A stretch of DNA of 64,000 bases from Paramoeba atlantica (GCA_977017575.1 CDRNVI010000160.1:1-64000); one strand, 5' to 3'. Shown: positions 35,022 through 46,700, counted from the first letter of the stretch. Program-made: numbers and translations. Notes: generated by a model from the letters alone, not told the origin.

Positions 35022-36302
35022 TTAAGACGAGTTCTCTTTTTCCTCAAAAGAAAAAGAAACATCAAGAGGTTCGAAAGGAGGATTTTCTTTAAAATGTGCT
35101 TTCAATTCTTTCGAATGAAGAAAAGCAGTCTTCAAAATGGAAACGATTTGAAAAATCTCTTCTTCCTTGATGGATGGACCACCAGGGAGCTGAAAACAAA
35201 TTTCTGATAACTTTTCAGTGTTGGGGAGGGGGTGAGGATGGAGACGACCTTTGTATGGTTCCATATTTTGAACACCTGGGACAAAATATCGACGACATCG
35301 AACATTCTCAGCACGCAAGACAGCCACAATTTCATCTCGATTAAGTTGAAACTTATCGGAATTATCCAAGCAACAAACAACAGATTGGTAATTGTTGGTT
35401 GAATTAGGGTGAACGCCAGTTGCTCCAACCAACTGAACTCCTGGGATTGAGGATAAGTGCTGTTTGTACAAATGCCACACCATTGAGCACCTTTTCATCA
35501 AATCATTCAGAGAGTTCAGGTTGGCAAGAGCCAAACCTGCGTGGAGTTCAGATAATTTCGCATTTGATCCCAAACAAACAACTCGATCAGTCATCAAAAA
35601 CCCAAAATTTCGAAGAAATCGACATTTTTCTGCGAGTCGTTCATTGTTGGTGGTGATCATCCCTCCCTCTGCAGAAGAAAAAAACTTGGTGGCATGAAAA
35701 GAAAAGACTTCAGCCCTCCCAAACCCTCCAATCTTTTTCCCTTCATGTTGACAGTTGAAAGCGTGGGCAGCATCAAAGAGCAATGGAATTTCATGAGAAG
35801 AACAAAGCTTTTCCATCGCCACAACATCACATCCTCTTCCCCACAAATGAACTCCAATCACAGCAGCAGTGTTTGGGCCAATGCAACGAGAAAGAGAATC
35901 AACTGAAATCAAGTGACTATCCCGATCACAATCACAAAACACACATCGATACCCAGCCATTTCGACGGCATGTGCAGTTGCAACAAAAGTCCAAGCAGGG
36001 ACAATCACTTCAATCTTTTCTCCTCTCTCCCAAGGATCACCCAATTCCGCTCGTAAAACCAACTGCAGACCAAGAGTCGCATTTGCCACACAGATACAAT
36101 ATTTCACCCCCAAAAGCTCGCTCAAATCTTTCTCCAGCTTCTGAACAAAAGGGCCATTGTTCGTTAAGTTCCCGCTTTCAAGAGACGATCGAAAATACTC
36201 CAATGCTTTCTCGATATCGAGAGTGTTTGGTTTTCCAACGGCGAGTTCGTTTTTGAAGGTGGGTTTCTTGGTAGAAAGAACAGCCAGCGGTGGAACGGCC
36301 AT
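35022..36302 (-). CDS. DegT/DnrJ/EryC1/StrS-family sugar aminotransferase (FdtB/PglE type)
   Basis: An intronless gene of 426 residues; ATG at 36302 (MAVPPLAVLS), stop TAA at 35022. The fold-type I PLP enzyme motifs are present: GVKYCICVANATLGLQL (cofactor phosphate region), D177 in PLLFDAAHAF, the PLP-binding Lys206 in FSFHATKFFSSAEGG, and LSELHAGLALANL. The C-terminal features RRYFVPGV, MEPYK and LPNTEKLS resemble bacterial 3-amino-3,6-dideoxyhexose aminotransferases such as FdtB/QdtB. It would transfer an amino group from glutamate to a keto-6-deoxy nucleotide sugar. That product would be the substrate for the PglD-type acyltransferase encoded convergently 99 bases away. The family is bacterial in origin. 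The missing introns and pairing with PglD suggest acquisition by horizontal transfer. A nucleotide-sugar dehydratase, also needed, is not in the window. Confidence 0.9.
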   Translation of the reverse strand: MAVPPLAVLSTKKPTFKNELAVGKPNTLDIEKALEYFRSSLESGNLTNNGPFVQKLEKDLSELLGVKYCICVANATLGLQLVLRAELGDPWERGEKIEVIVPAWTFVATAHAVEMAGYRCVFCDCDRDSHLISVDSLSRCIGPNTAAVIGVHLWGRGCDVVAMEKLCSSHEIPLLFDAAHAFNCQHEGKKIGGFGRAEVFSFHATKFFSSAEGGMITTNNERLAEKCRFLRNFGFLMTDRVVCLGSNAKLSELHAGLALANLNSLNDLMKRCSMVWHLYKQHLSSIPGVQLVGATGVHPNSTNNYQSVVCCLDNSDKFQLNRDEIVAVLRAENVRCRRYFVPGVQNMEPYKGRLHPHPLPNTEKLSEICFQLPGGPSIKEEEIFQIVSILKTAFLHSKELKAHFKENPPFEPLDVSFSFEEKENSS

Positions 36303-36479
36303 GATTCTTGTGGAAAACTGTTTGCGGAAAACAAACAAAAAAAAGTGAAAAAAAGTGAAAAAACCCGCGTCCTTTTTTTTTCTGATCCCATTTTCATTTT
36401 CAAAGATTTTCTTTACTTTTTGTTTGGTTGTTGTTGAGAGTAAAGGGAAGGAAAAATCATTCAATCTAAATTAAAAGTT

Positions 36480-37905
36480 TTATTTTTCTTTTTTTGGTCT
36501 CCAATTCTTGCAATGAACTTTATGTTCTGGCCAATTTTTCTTTTGGCACTCTCTCGAACAATAAAAAGCTCGCCCACATTGAGAACATTTTAAAGGTGCC
36601 TCTTTTTCACACTCTTTTCCTGTACAAAATTCTACTAAAACCCCCCTGGCAACCTGTTTGTTCTGCCGGTGGAGAGATTGATTGTCAGAGACAGGATTTG
36701 CTTTCCGACCAAACCTTACATACCCCGCATAAGCTTCTAAACAATTCCCTAAATTCATTTTTATCAGCTCAGAAAAGGTGATGGTACATGGATAAGACAA
36801 AGCACAAAGATAGGCACCACACGCTTGGAGATATTTTTCCATTCGTTTGAGGCACAAAGCAAAACAATTGAAACAATGAGAAGCCATCCCTGGACCAGTC
36901 CAGCCTAACGAGGTCATCTCTGTGGCTCTAAAGTAGCTCTGAGCAGCCTTTGCGGTCATTCCACAAGATTCATATACTTCACCAAGATCGACATAATAAA
37001 ATGAGAGGTCATGGTACAAGCTCGGATAGGAGAAATATTGAGGCAAGAGAAGGAGAATCGATTCAAATGCTTCTCCATATCGCTTTTGTTCTCTCAGCTT
37101 GATTGCAGCTCCCTTAGCTCCAGCGATGAGAGGAAGGATAGATTTGATATCACGTTGACGGCAAGCAGCCAAGAAACACTCCAGTGTTAAAGTAAATGTC
37201 TCTCGCTTTGATAATGGAGGAATTTTAAAATCCGGTCTTGTTTCGGCAGAAGAAGTCATCCCAACCATTGTCCCCTGTTTCAGGTAGAGGTGGGTACGAT
37301 ACCCCTCATACATGTCACTTTCACCACGAATTTTGTTGATAAAAGAAGGATTTGTCATTGTCAGTATAAGATCATCACCCTGATACTTGGTATGGGAAAA
37401 ACTTTCTCCTGTACAGGGGTGATTTCATTTTAATTTTTTTTTTAAAAAAAGAGGAAGAATATGAATTAATTAATCGAAACGAAAAAAAAAAACCTTTTGA
37501 TATGAACAGTTGATGATCTCGAGAAAAATGGAAAATCTTTCGTTCCTCCTCTACCGCCTCGCAAGAGATCCCTCCATACTTACAGGATTCATTCCAGTTC
37601 TGTTCAGAAAACAACGCTTGATTCCATTTCCAATCGTCTCCCGCTTCAGGAATTTTCACTTCCTTGTAAGAGGGAATCTTTCGTTGACTTTGTCTCACTT
37701 CATCCCCAGAGAGAGGGAGGTCAACTCTCAAACCTTCCAACTCTTGATCCTCAAACTCCATCTTCTCCACTTTCCACTGGACAATCAGAGTAAGAACACC
37801 AACTAACGGGTGGTTTTCTTGGACGATAGAATAAGAGGAGGTCCCAGGAAAGCCATGAGGTGTTGAGGGAGGGAGGTTGAGGTTGATCACAACTGTCTTG
37901 GGCAT
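36480..37905 (-). CDS. MYND zinc-finger protein with helical (TPR-like) region
   Basis: Two exons, 37905-37494 and 37408-36480, are separated by an 85-base GT-AG intron (37409-37493). Splicing joins LFISK to GESFSHTKYQGDD and the frame stays open into the second exon. The apparent start at 37358 is therefore internal. The protein has about 446 residues. The N-terminal 130 residues are unassigned. The middle has TPR-like helical pairs (SLYHDLSFYYVDLGEVYESCG, then AKAAQSYFRA). The C-terminus is a complete MYND finger: C-x4-C near FCTGKEC, CSQCGRAFYC, CQKKNW and a final HKVHC, eight ligands in the family spacing. MYND fingers bind proline-rich partner peptides. The SET part of SMYD methyltransferases is not evident. 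The gene lies downstream of the aminotransferase on the same strand, but nothing ties it to that pathway. Confidence 0.85.
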
Positions 37906-38132
37906 CGAAGAGAATTAGGAGAGATTCGAGAAAGGAAAAAAAAAAGGAGAAACATCTTTTTGACATCAAAAAATAATTGACGTCCTGCGGACATTGATTA
38001 CCGATCGTTTTTTGTTTTGTGGTCGTTGCAGTAACTGCGGTGTTGTTGATTTGATTTGATCAGAGCGAAAAGTGAAAGTATTCGAATCTTTGTTTTCCAG
38101 CCACCCCTTTCCCCCTCCCCCTGAATTTATTA

Positions 38133-40062
38133 TTGGACCACCCACCGATAGTTTTTTGGCTTGTTGTCCTCCTCTTTCATTTTTGCTGTCAATCTTCTGC
38201 TTCTCATCTCCCTGAATCTTTCTCCTGTTATCGCTATACCCTCGAAAATGAGTGTACAAGTTTATTACAAGGAAATGTAACAGTGATCGAAGAAGAAGAA
38301 CAACAACAATTTTTTGATCAATATGTTTCTTGAACTGTCTCAGATATTCGACTGAAACCAAAAGATTGTCGAAGACCTTTCTTGTCTTATTACTGTCAAT
38401 TGATGTTCAGTGGATTTTCTTGTGTGTCTTCTTCAATTGAAGAACAACTTTGCTTGAAAGAAGAATATTGTCTTCAAGTTTCTGAGGCATGCCCTTTCCT
38501 TTCACAGTTAAATTGTTCTTCTTTTTCATTCCCATCATCTACATCCCCTTCCTTCTCCTCATCGACATATAATTGTTCAAATGAAGTCACACAACAAATC
38601 AATGAAAGCAAAGAGAAAGCAATCGCAGTCCAAACATGTTTAAATGAAACAAAAGAACATATTGAATGTTGTTTCGATCCTTTTACTTGTGACGAATTTG
38701 GTGAATGTGTTGTTGAATGTCCACAATATTTTTATGGTGAAGAGTTGGAAAAGACAGTTCGGCTTCTTTCTTTTGGTTTTGTTTTCCTTAGTATCCTTGT
38801 TTTCCTTATTGCCATTATACCTCTCTTTCTTTTATCTCCCTTAAGGTGTCTTTTTTTCTTTTGTGCCTTTTTTTTTTCATTTTTGACTTTTTTTCTTTTC
38901 TTTCTCTTCTTTCAAATCGAAAATCATTGAATCAAAAAATCAAATAGAATATATCCAAACTACGTTTTTTTTCTCTCTGCGACCGCTTTCTTTCTTTCTT
39001 TTTTACCATGCATCATTGGAGCACTTGTGGCTGGTCCATTTTTATTTTTATTTTATTTTATGGAGAAAGAGAGAGAAAGAGAGAGAGAGACAAAAAGTCT
39101 CAAGATTGATTTCTTTGGTTTTTTTATGATTGAGATTTTTTTGAAAATCTTTTGAAAAGGGGGAATGAATCAGTATCTTTGTCGTGGGGAAAAGGGTTAT
39201 TGGGCTGCGTTATTAAATTATGGACAATCAACAACAACCCTTTTTCAGTTTTCGATTTGGGCCTTTTTTTCTTATTCTTCATTTTTTTATTTTTTTCTGT
39301 TTGCTTTTAATTTATTTTGTCTTGCAATGAGGTTTATTTTTATTTTGCAAATTTTATTGATTTATTTTGGTTTCTATTCTATTTCTCTTTTCTTATCTTT
39401 TTCTCATCTCATCCCTCTTTCCTTTTTTTTTATTTAGACCACATGTCTCATTCTTTGAAAAGTTTGTCGAAAAACCAGTCGACCCATCAATTGAGAAAGG
39501 ATCCCATGGATTGGGCCTTTTTTTTTCAACTGGAATATTAATTGCGACTCTCGTTTTTGGGTTCACAAGTGACACAGCTCTTTTTGTTCCTATGCCAATT
39601 TCTGATTCTCCTTTTCCTTTGGATACTAATTTGAAGAATTTTTTTCGAATTCCACTTCTGATTTGTGGTTCATTGGCTTCAATTTTTATTTTCTTGGCCA
39701 TATTTCTTTTGATGAGAAGAGGAAGACATATTGTTTATTATCAATGGTAATTTGGTTTTATCAATATTCATGATTCTTTCTTATTAATTTTTCTCCTCAG
39801 GAGAACTATTAGTGTTTCAATTTTTTGGATCATCTTCTTTTGCTTTCTTGTAGTCGTTTTCTTGGAAGTCACACCAAATTTCGCATTTCTGACTGAATAC
39901 TTGAACTGTGTTTCCGCTCATCCTCGAAGTGTCCCTTCACCTTGCCAGAGAGAATATGACGACGGAGCATTCATCACTTTTTTTTATCTTTTCATTATTT
40001 TTATTTTTTTGCTTCTGATTGTGGTCTCTTTTTGGACCAATTCGCTGGTTATTGATTGGTAG
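38133..40062 (+). CDS. Frizzled/Smoothened-like 7TM receptor, possibly disrupted
   Basis: Five exons: 38133-38845, 38948-39033, 39160-39331, 39438-39746 and 39801-40062, all GT-AG and phase-consistent. A secretion signal (IVFWLVVLLFHF) precedes a Cys-rich domain with Frizzled-CRD spacing (KDCRRPFLSYYCQLMFSGFSC-type core, then QLCLKEEYCLQVSEAC). Seven hydrophobic helices follow. The first splice restores SPLR-IYPNYVFFLSATAFF, the Frizzled TM1-TM2 junction (PERPIIFL in animals). The third extracellular loop has two Cys before TM7. The C-terminal tail is only a few residues and lacks the Dishevelled-binding KTxxxW motif, as in Dictyostelium Frizzled-like proteins. Two problems exist: no ATG precedes the signal peptide in frame (TTG stands at 38133), and an in-frame TGA occurs at 38331 in the CRD. 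An unseen upstream exon, read-through, sequence error or pseudogene status are all possible; the well-kept TM exons argue for recent function. Confidence 0.75.
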
Positions 40063-40113
40063 AAAGAGCTGATTTTTAAGAGAAGATATTTGACTTCTCC
40101 TCTCGAGTCCGAA

Positions 40114-40153
40114 GAGTCGGATGGCCTCAAGTCGACTTGAGGCCATCCGACTC
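40114..40153. repeat. Perfect 40-bp palindrome
   Basis: Arms 40114-40133 and 40134-40153 are exact reverse complements with no loop (centre GTCGAC). It lies 51 bases after the stop codon of the Frizzled-like gene and is unusually GC-rich for this AT-rich spacer. In RNA it would form a 20-bp arm hairpin minus a few loop bases. It may be a 3' end signal or the trace of an inverted-repeat element. Confidence 0.95.
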
Positions 40154-40754
40154 AGAGTTAAATGGTTTAATTCAGAGCTGAAAAAGAATCCTTCTTTTTT
40201 TAAAACTGATTTATTTTTCTGAAATTAATTGAAAAAATGAAAAAAGATCTCAAGTATCGTCCTTGGGAAAGTTGCCCATTTTGCCAAAACATTTCTCAAG
40301 TCATTCGAATTCTTTTCAACACCGCACAAAAAATGACAAAAAAAAAACGAAAAGTCTTCGATTTATCCCGACCCTCATACAATATTTTATTGGGAATATG
40401 GGTTGGTACTCCATACCCCCCTCTGTTGCTTCCAAACAGAGTTGAAAACAGTGTTGAAAAAATATTTGTGGGTTTTTTTCATATCCGAAAAAGAGGGTGA
40501 TAAATCGAAGGTCAAAATAACCGCTTTACCAAAAAAAGTCACTTTTTGAAAAAGCAGCGTTTTTGGTTCCAAAGAAACCCCTTCTTTTTCATGGGATCGT
40601 CCCTTTCTCTCGTCTTTCTCTTTTTTCAGTTTGGTTGTTGGGACTTTTTATCATAGGGATAAGGAAAAAAACAATTCTTACTCCCCTCTCTTTCTTTCTC
40701 CCTCTCTCCTTCAATTTTTTCTTGTTTCTTGTTTTTTGATCTCTTTCGGTCGGT
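40154..40754. other. Intergenic spacer with one weak open frame
   Basis: Holds the upstream region of the REJ/GPS gene. An ATG-started frame of 87 codons (40237-40500, plus) contains a CPFC motif and is Lys-rich. It has no recognisable family and is not counted as a gene. Confidence 0.4.
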
Positions 40755-43700
40755 ATGTGGGAGAAACATCTTATTCTCGCTTTTTTGTTCATCTTTCTCG
40801 TCTTGTTTTCTCCAACCAACGCGACCCAACCATGCGACTTTACTGCTTCAGTTCACTCAGGTTATTTTTCATTTTTTTTTAGTTGTTTTCTCGAATGAAA
40901 AGTAACCACTTTTTTTTTGGCTCAAGATTGTGAGTGGCCGAGTTGTAATATAATTGGAGAAGATCACACAGCAGAGTCTTTTTCCAATGTGTCATTCCCT
41001 TCAAATTGCACAACAATCAGAATTGAGGATTCAATATTCGCCTCTACGACTTTTCGCTTTTGTGAATTCACTCCAGAAGGATCATTTTTCATCACTAATT
41101 CAGTTTTCGATCACTCTGTTTGGTCGGAGGTCCTCATTCTTGGCGAATTTCCAACTTTAGCACCAGTACCAGAAAATTACATTGTTCTCTTCGAAAATTG
41201 TTCTTTTTACGACGTTGAATGGGAGGACGTGACCATTTCAGTTTCGGGAACTCGATATTTTCCGTCTTCTACGTTCGAAAGTCGAGGAGGAATTGGGATT
41301 ATAGAATGTAATTTTGATCAATCAAATTGGGTCAGTGTTAAACTCCAAACACTTCCTGAATTCGTTCTCACTTTAGTTGAAGATAACTTTGAGTTTACCA
41401 CTGGTATTTTTTTCGAAGAATCCACCTTTAATGATGCGGTATTTTATGACATTCTTTTTGATATGATGGGAGAGGTGTTCTTAGATGGAGAAGGCAACCC
41501 AGGAATGAGAATGGGCGGGATTATTTTCTATGATTGTGAGTTTGTCAATGCGAGATGGTCTGCGTCAATCTTTCGTTTTGATGGTTCATTAACTGCAATG
41601 AATGTTTCGAGTAATGGCTATCCCTTTTGGAAAAAACCTCTTTGGGGTCTTGCATTTATTCATATGAAGGCAGCTTTCTCTTATTGGGAATCTGTTGATA
41701 TCTTTCTGAACGGGCAATTCAATGCGAATGAAGCTTGTGCTGAATGTTTTCTCTCTGGATTCCATATTTTGGGAGAGGAGACAAATTTTTCTTCTGCCGT
41801 CTTTGATGATTTTAATATCGATTGCACCTCCATTTTCTCAGAGGGCGAAGAAATAACCACTTCCTCTCTCATGTCAGCTGTTACAATTGGTACATTATCT
41901 TATCCAGCGTACAATATAACTGAATTCGGTGTACTTAATTTCGCCGATTGTTACTTTCGAAACTTTCGAATTTTTTCAGATGTTACAATGGACTGTACAA
42001 AGGAAAATTATCGAGTTTACATGCGGAATGTAGATTTTTCTGGGAGCACTTTTTGTCGATGGGAAATTGGGGCAGAGGGAGGAATGTTTTCTGAGACTTC
42101 TAACTCTTATTTTGTGGCTCTTGTCTCCTGGGCTGATTTTCGAGAGACTGTGTGGAATGATGTTGTCTGGGAAGCTGAAGTAACATTCGATGCTAACAAC
42201 CCTAGTACTGGAGTTTTTTTCCAAGGAATATATTTACAAGAAAGTTCTTGGAATAATGTAAAAATGTACTTAGAAAACCAAGGCGGATCTTTTGGTACTA
42301 ACTCTCGCTCCTTTCACTTTCAATTTAATGTGCAGCTACAAGGCATGACAATGTGCAGTGTTGAGATGAGGGCAGCTGGGGTAGATCAGGATTTTTCGTG
42401 TTCAATGTCATCCTCTTGGGATCAGGCAGACATCTCTGGATTTCGTTTTGTTGCTCCTGATGGTGATTTTGAAGCATCATCGTACACAGGCTCTTCTTTT
42501 GTTCAATCCGACTTTTCATCTTCACTGTTTGGCTTGACTTTTATCGGCTCTGAGACTGTTTGTGATGTTTCTGTAAATGGAGGTCCTCTACAAGACCTCG
42601 GAAATTGCAGCAGTTCAACAGTTCTTGATCGATTTGCTGGTTGTCCTTATCTCCTTCAGAATTTTTCTCTTTCTGATTCTGAAGCTTGTCCTGACTTCCC
42701 CTCACCTTCACCAGCACCATTGCCAGTACCATCCCCAATACCAGCACCATCACCTGTACCAGCGCCCTCTCCAGTACCAGCGCCCTCTCCAGTACCAGCA
42801 CCATCTCCAACCCCAGCACCATCACCTGTACCAGCTCCATCTCCTGTACCAGCACCATCTCCAGTACCAGCACCATCTCCAGCCCCAGCACCCTCTCCTG
42901 TCCCAGCACCATCTCCAACCCCAGCACCATCACCAGTCCCAGCACCATCTCCAGTCCCAGCACCATCTCCAGTCCCAGCACCCTCTCCTGTCCCAGCACC
43001 ATCTCCAACCCCAGCACCATCACCTGTACCAGCACCATCTCCAGTACCAGCACCCTCTCCAATCCCAGCACCCTCTCCAATACCAGCACCCTCCCCAATA
43101 CCAGCACCATCTCCTGTACCAGCACCATCTCCAATACCAGCACCATCTCCAATACCAGCACCATCTCCAATACCAGCACCATCTCCAGTCCCAGCTCCAT
43201 CACCTGTACCTGCACCATCTCCAATACCTGCACCATCTCCAATACCAGCACCCTCTCCAGTACCAGCACCATCTCCAATCCCAGCACCATCACCTGTACC
43301 AGCACCATCTCCTGTACCTGCACCCTCTCCAATACCTGCACCATCTCCAATCCCAGCACCATCACCTGTACCAGCACCATCTCCTGTACCAGCACCCTCT
43401 CCAGTCCCAGCTCCATCTCCAGTCCCAGCACCATCTCCAGTACCAGCACCATCGCCTGTACCAGCACCATCTCCAGTACCAGCACCATCTCCAGTACCTG
43501 CACCATCTCCAGTCCCAGCACCATCACCTGTACCAGCACCATCTCCAATACCAGCTCCATCTCCAGTCCCAGCTCCATCGCCTGTACCAGCACCATCTCC
43601 AGTCCCAGCACCCTCTCCAGTCCCAGCACCATATCCAGTCCCAGCTCCATCTCCAGTCCCAGCTCCATCGCCTGTACCAGCACCATCTCCAATACCAGCA

Positions 43701-46700
43701 CCATCCCCAATACCAGCTCCATCCCCAATACCAGTTCCATCGCCTGTACCAGCACCATCTCCAATACCAGCACCATCCCCAATACCAGCTCCATTGCCTG
43801 TACCAGCACCCTCTCCAATACCAGCACCATCTCCAGTACCAGCTCCATTGCCTGTACCAGCTCCATCTCCAATCCCAGCACCATCCCCAGTACCAGCACC
43901 ATCCCCAGCACCATCTCCAATACCAGCACCATCTCCAGTACCAGCTCCATCTCCAATCCCAGCACCATCTCCAGTCCCAGCTCCATCTCCAGTACCAGCA
44001 CCATCCCCAATACCAGCTCCATCTCCAGTACCAGCACCCTCTCCAATACCAGCACCATCCCCAGTACCAGCTCCATCTCTAATACCAGCTCCATCTCCAG
44101 TCCCAGCTCCATCCCCTGTACCAGCTCCATCCCCTGTACCAGCTCCATCTCCTGTCCCAGCGCCATCTCCTGTACCAGTTCCATCACCTGTACCAGCACC
44201 ATCTCCTGTACCAGCACCCTCTCCAGCACCAGCACCATCTCCAATACCAGCACCATCCCCAGTACCAGTTTTACCCCCTCAAATAATTCCTCTTACAACA
44301 TCTTCCTCTTCTTTATTATACCTAGAAGCGCCAGTCTCTTCCCTCTCTCTCACATGGACATATTTTGATAGTTCTCTCTCTGAACCATGTCAAATTTGTC
44401 CATCACATGTGTGTCCATCAAATATCTGCCCAGGTTGTTCTTGTTCTGTTGATGGGGTTCTTGTCCCTTCAAATGCACTCCCTTCATTTTCTGAGATCAC
44501 CATTGGAGTTGGCCCCTACTTTTATCTCATTGATACATCAGTTTGGATTGAACCCACAATTGTGTTTGACAAGGGAAATGAGTTGTTGTGGTCCTCAGAC
44601 AAAGGAGATTTGATGATTGGAGTGGAAGTGTTGAATCCAAACACATGCCCAGAAGATGAACAGCTCATTGTTGCTGAATGGAGATGCCGATATCCTGATG
44701 CAGATGGAAGTGTGTGTCCTGGTACCTCTTCTGTCATTTCTGTGAACAGTAATAATCCTTCACTCGAGGTTGAGTATCCAGAAGACAGCCCTTCTGTGAT
44801 TGTCTGGACTTTGACAATGTCGTTTTGTTTGCCGAGTGAAGAAAGAAGGGAAGCAAGGGGCCAAGTAATTGGGGGTTGGGAATTGGCTGAGCCAGTTACG
44901 GTTCAAAAAACTGAATCGTCATTTCTCTTGTTCAGTTTTTCCTCACTTTCTTTTACAGTATGTGAGTCTTTGCTAACTGCTGACACTATCACACTCCAGC
45001 TCCAAATTGCTGCAGAATCTTGGAGTGAACTGTTATCAGATGATTCATCTGCTTTGATTTCTGTTCACTGGGCAGCTGAGAAGTGGGAGAATGACGATAC
45101 AGAAAGTAGAGTAAGTGTGCCAATGGATCAATCATGTGATGAGTCACCATGTGAATTGCAGTTTGGAGGAAACTTTGTGACACCAACAGGATTGGACAAC
45201 GGAACATTTACAGTTGTATTTCGTGGTGGATTTTTGGAGCCAGGAGAATCAGTCCAAGTCCAAACAACAGCGGTTCCAGTGTCACCTGATGATGGATCTG
45301 TGTTAAGTGGTTGGGAAGAGGCTACAATCCGATCTTGTGTGATTACACCTCTTGTCCCCCCATCTGGGGGGGATTGTTTGATAGAGTCCCCTGTTGAATC
45401 TTTAACAAATTACTCGATCGAATGTTTTGGATGGGAAGGAGAAAACGGCCCCTTTGCTTACATTTTTGAGATTCAAGGGCAAGATGGCTCATTTGTTGCG
45501 ATTTCAAACCCGATTGGACCCACAACATCGATTTTTTTCCCTTCAAGTCCTGAGGAATCTGAGGTTCAAATTCGTGTTCGGGTGTGTAATACTCGGGGAG
45601 CGTGCTCAGATGGGTATTTATTAGAGGTTGTTGTTCTTGCAAGAGAAGAGATCAGTGATTCTGAATGGGTTGACCTCATTGAACATGATCAAGAACTTCT
45701 TTCATCTGGGGATGTCATGGGAGCTGGAAATTATTTGTTATCTATTCTTGAGTCCTCTCCTCCCATAGAAATCCAAGCCGATTCAATTGAGATTATCACT
45801 GAAATTGTCGATACAATGTTAATTGCGAAACCACCAGCTGAAATGACAGGTGCGGAAGCAGACTTAGTTTTGAATTTACTGGCTTATTCTTCGAGCGATG
45901 GGAACAACCGAGACCAAAATTATGAGATTCTCCAGAATGTCACACAAGCAACCAGTTTCCCTCCTGGTGTTGCTTTAACTGTTTTGGATCAAGTAGCTAC
46001 CGGATCTGAATTCGACAGCGACAGTTCGGTTACATTTGATAATGTCAACGAAATTATCGTGAGGACTCAAGATCTATTGACAACGCAAACAGACTTTTGT
46101 GGGGAGGAATTTTTGTTTGCTGGGGAAACAGTGTCATATTTTGCTTTTACTCGTTCAGCGACCGAGTTGGGTGATAGTGATACATTGGTTCCGATCTATC
46201 CAGATGGGGATTCAGAAGATTCTTCTTCATCAGTATCATCTTTCTTTGTTTTACCTCCTTTTATCTCTGAATTAATTCTTGAGTGGGCGGACGAAAACTT
46301 TAACGAACAACAAACAACTGAGTCTTTATATTGTGTTCTGCTTCAGAGATCTCAAGTTGGGGAACAGTGCGATTTTCCGTCTCTTGACACTGAGAGTGAG
46401 AGTGATACGAGTGGGAGTATCACCGCGGGATCAGATGTCCAAGGATTGACACTATCGGTGCGATTGGATGGAGGAGAACCTGCAGAGATCGAGATTAACA
46501 ACCCTGATCTTGAAATCCAGATTTTTTATGATGTCGAAGAAGTAACACGAGCGTTCAAGAAGAAGCAGAAAAGAATCCAAGATTCAGGAGGTGGTGGTGG
46601 AAATCGTTTTGTTCTGGAAGATGATTTCGCTGAGTTGAGTGAAACATTGTGTGCGTTTATTAATGGACCAGATTGTACATATGATTTAAGCGGGTGTTAT

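Noticed and set aside
37358..37905. Two separate genes at 36480-37358 and 37375-37905
   Set aside because: An 85-base GT-AG intron joins them in frame with no stop, giving one MYND protein.
8854..38333. TGA as a sense codon (alternative genetic code), because TGA interrupts the gag remnant, the decayed element and the Frizzled-like gene
   Set aside because: TGA ends the DOCK protein at the position expected for the family and ends the class C GPCR and small peptide frames; the interrupted frames also carry frameshifts or a TAA, so decay explains them better.
38325..38343. A 19-base intron (GT...AG) that would remove the TGA in the Frizzled-like CRD
   Set aside because: Removing it shifts the frame and gives a new stop four codons later, while the unspliced frame continues correctly into the CRD; all other introns here are over 50 bases.
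42541..44256. A 571-codon antisense frame and a 501-codon frame on the plus strand
   Set aside because: Both are shadows of the 18-bp minisatellite that encodes the Pro-rich stalk; their Met/Leu/Val/Glu or His/Gln/Leu repeats have no independent support.
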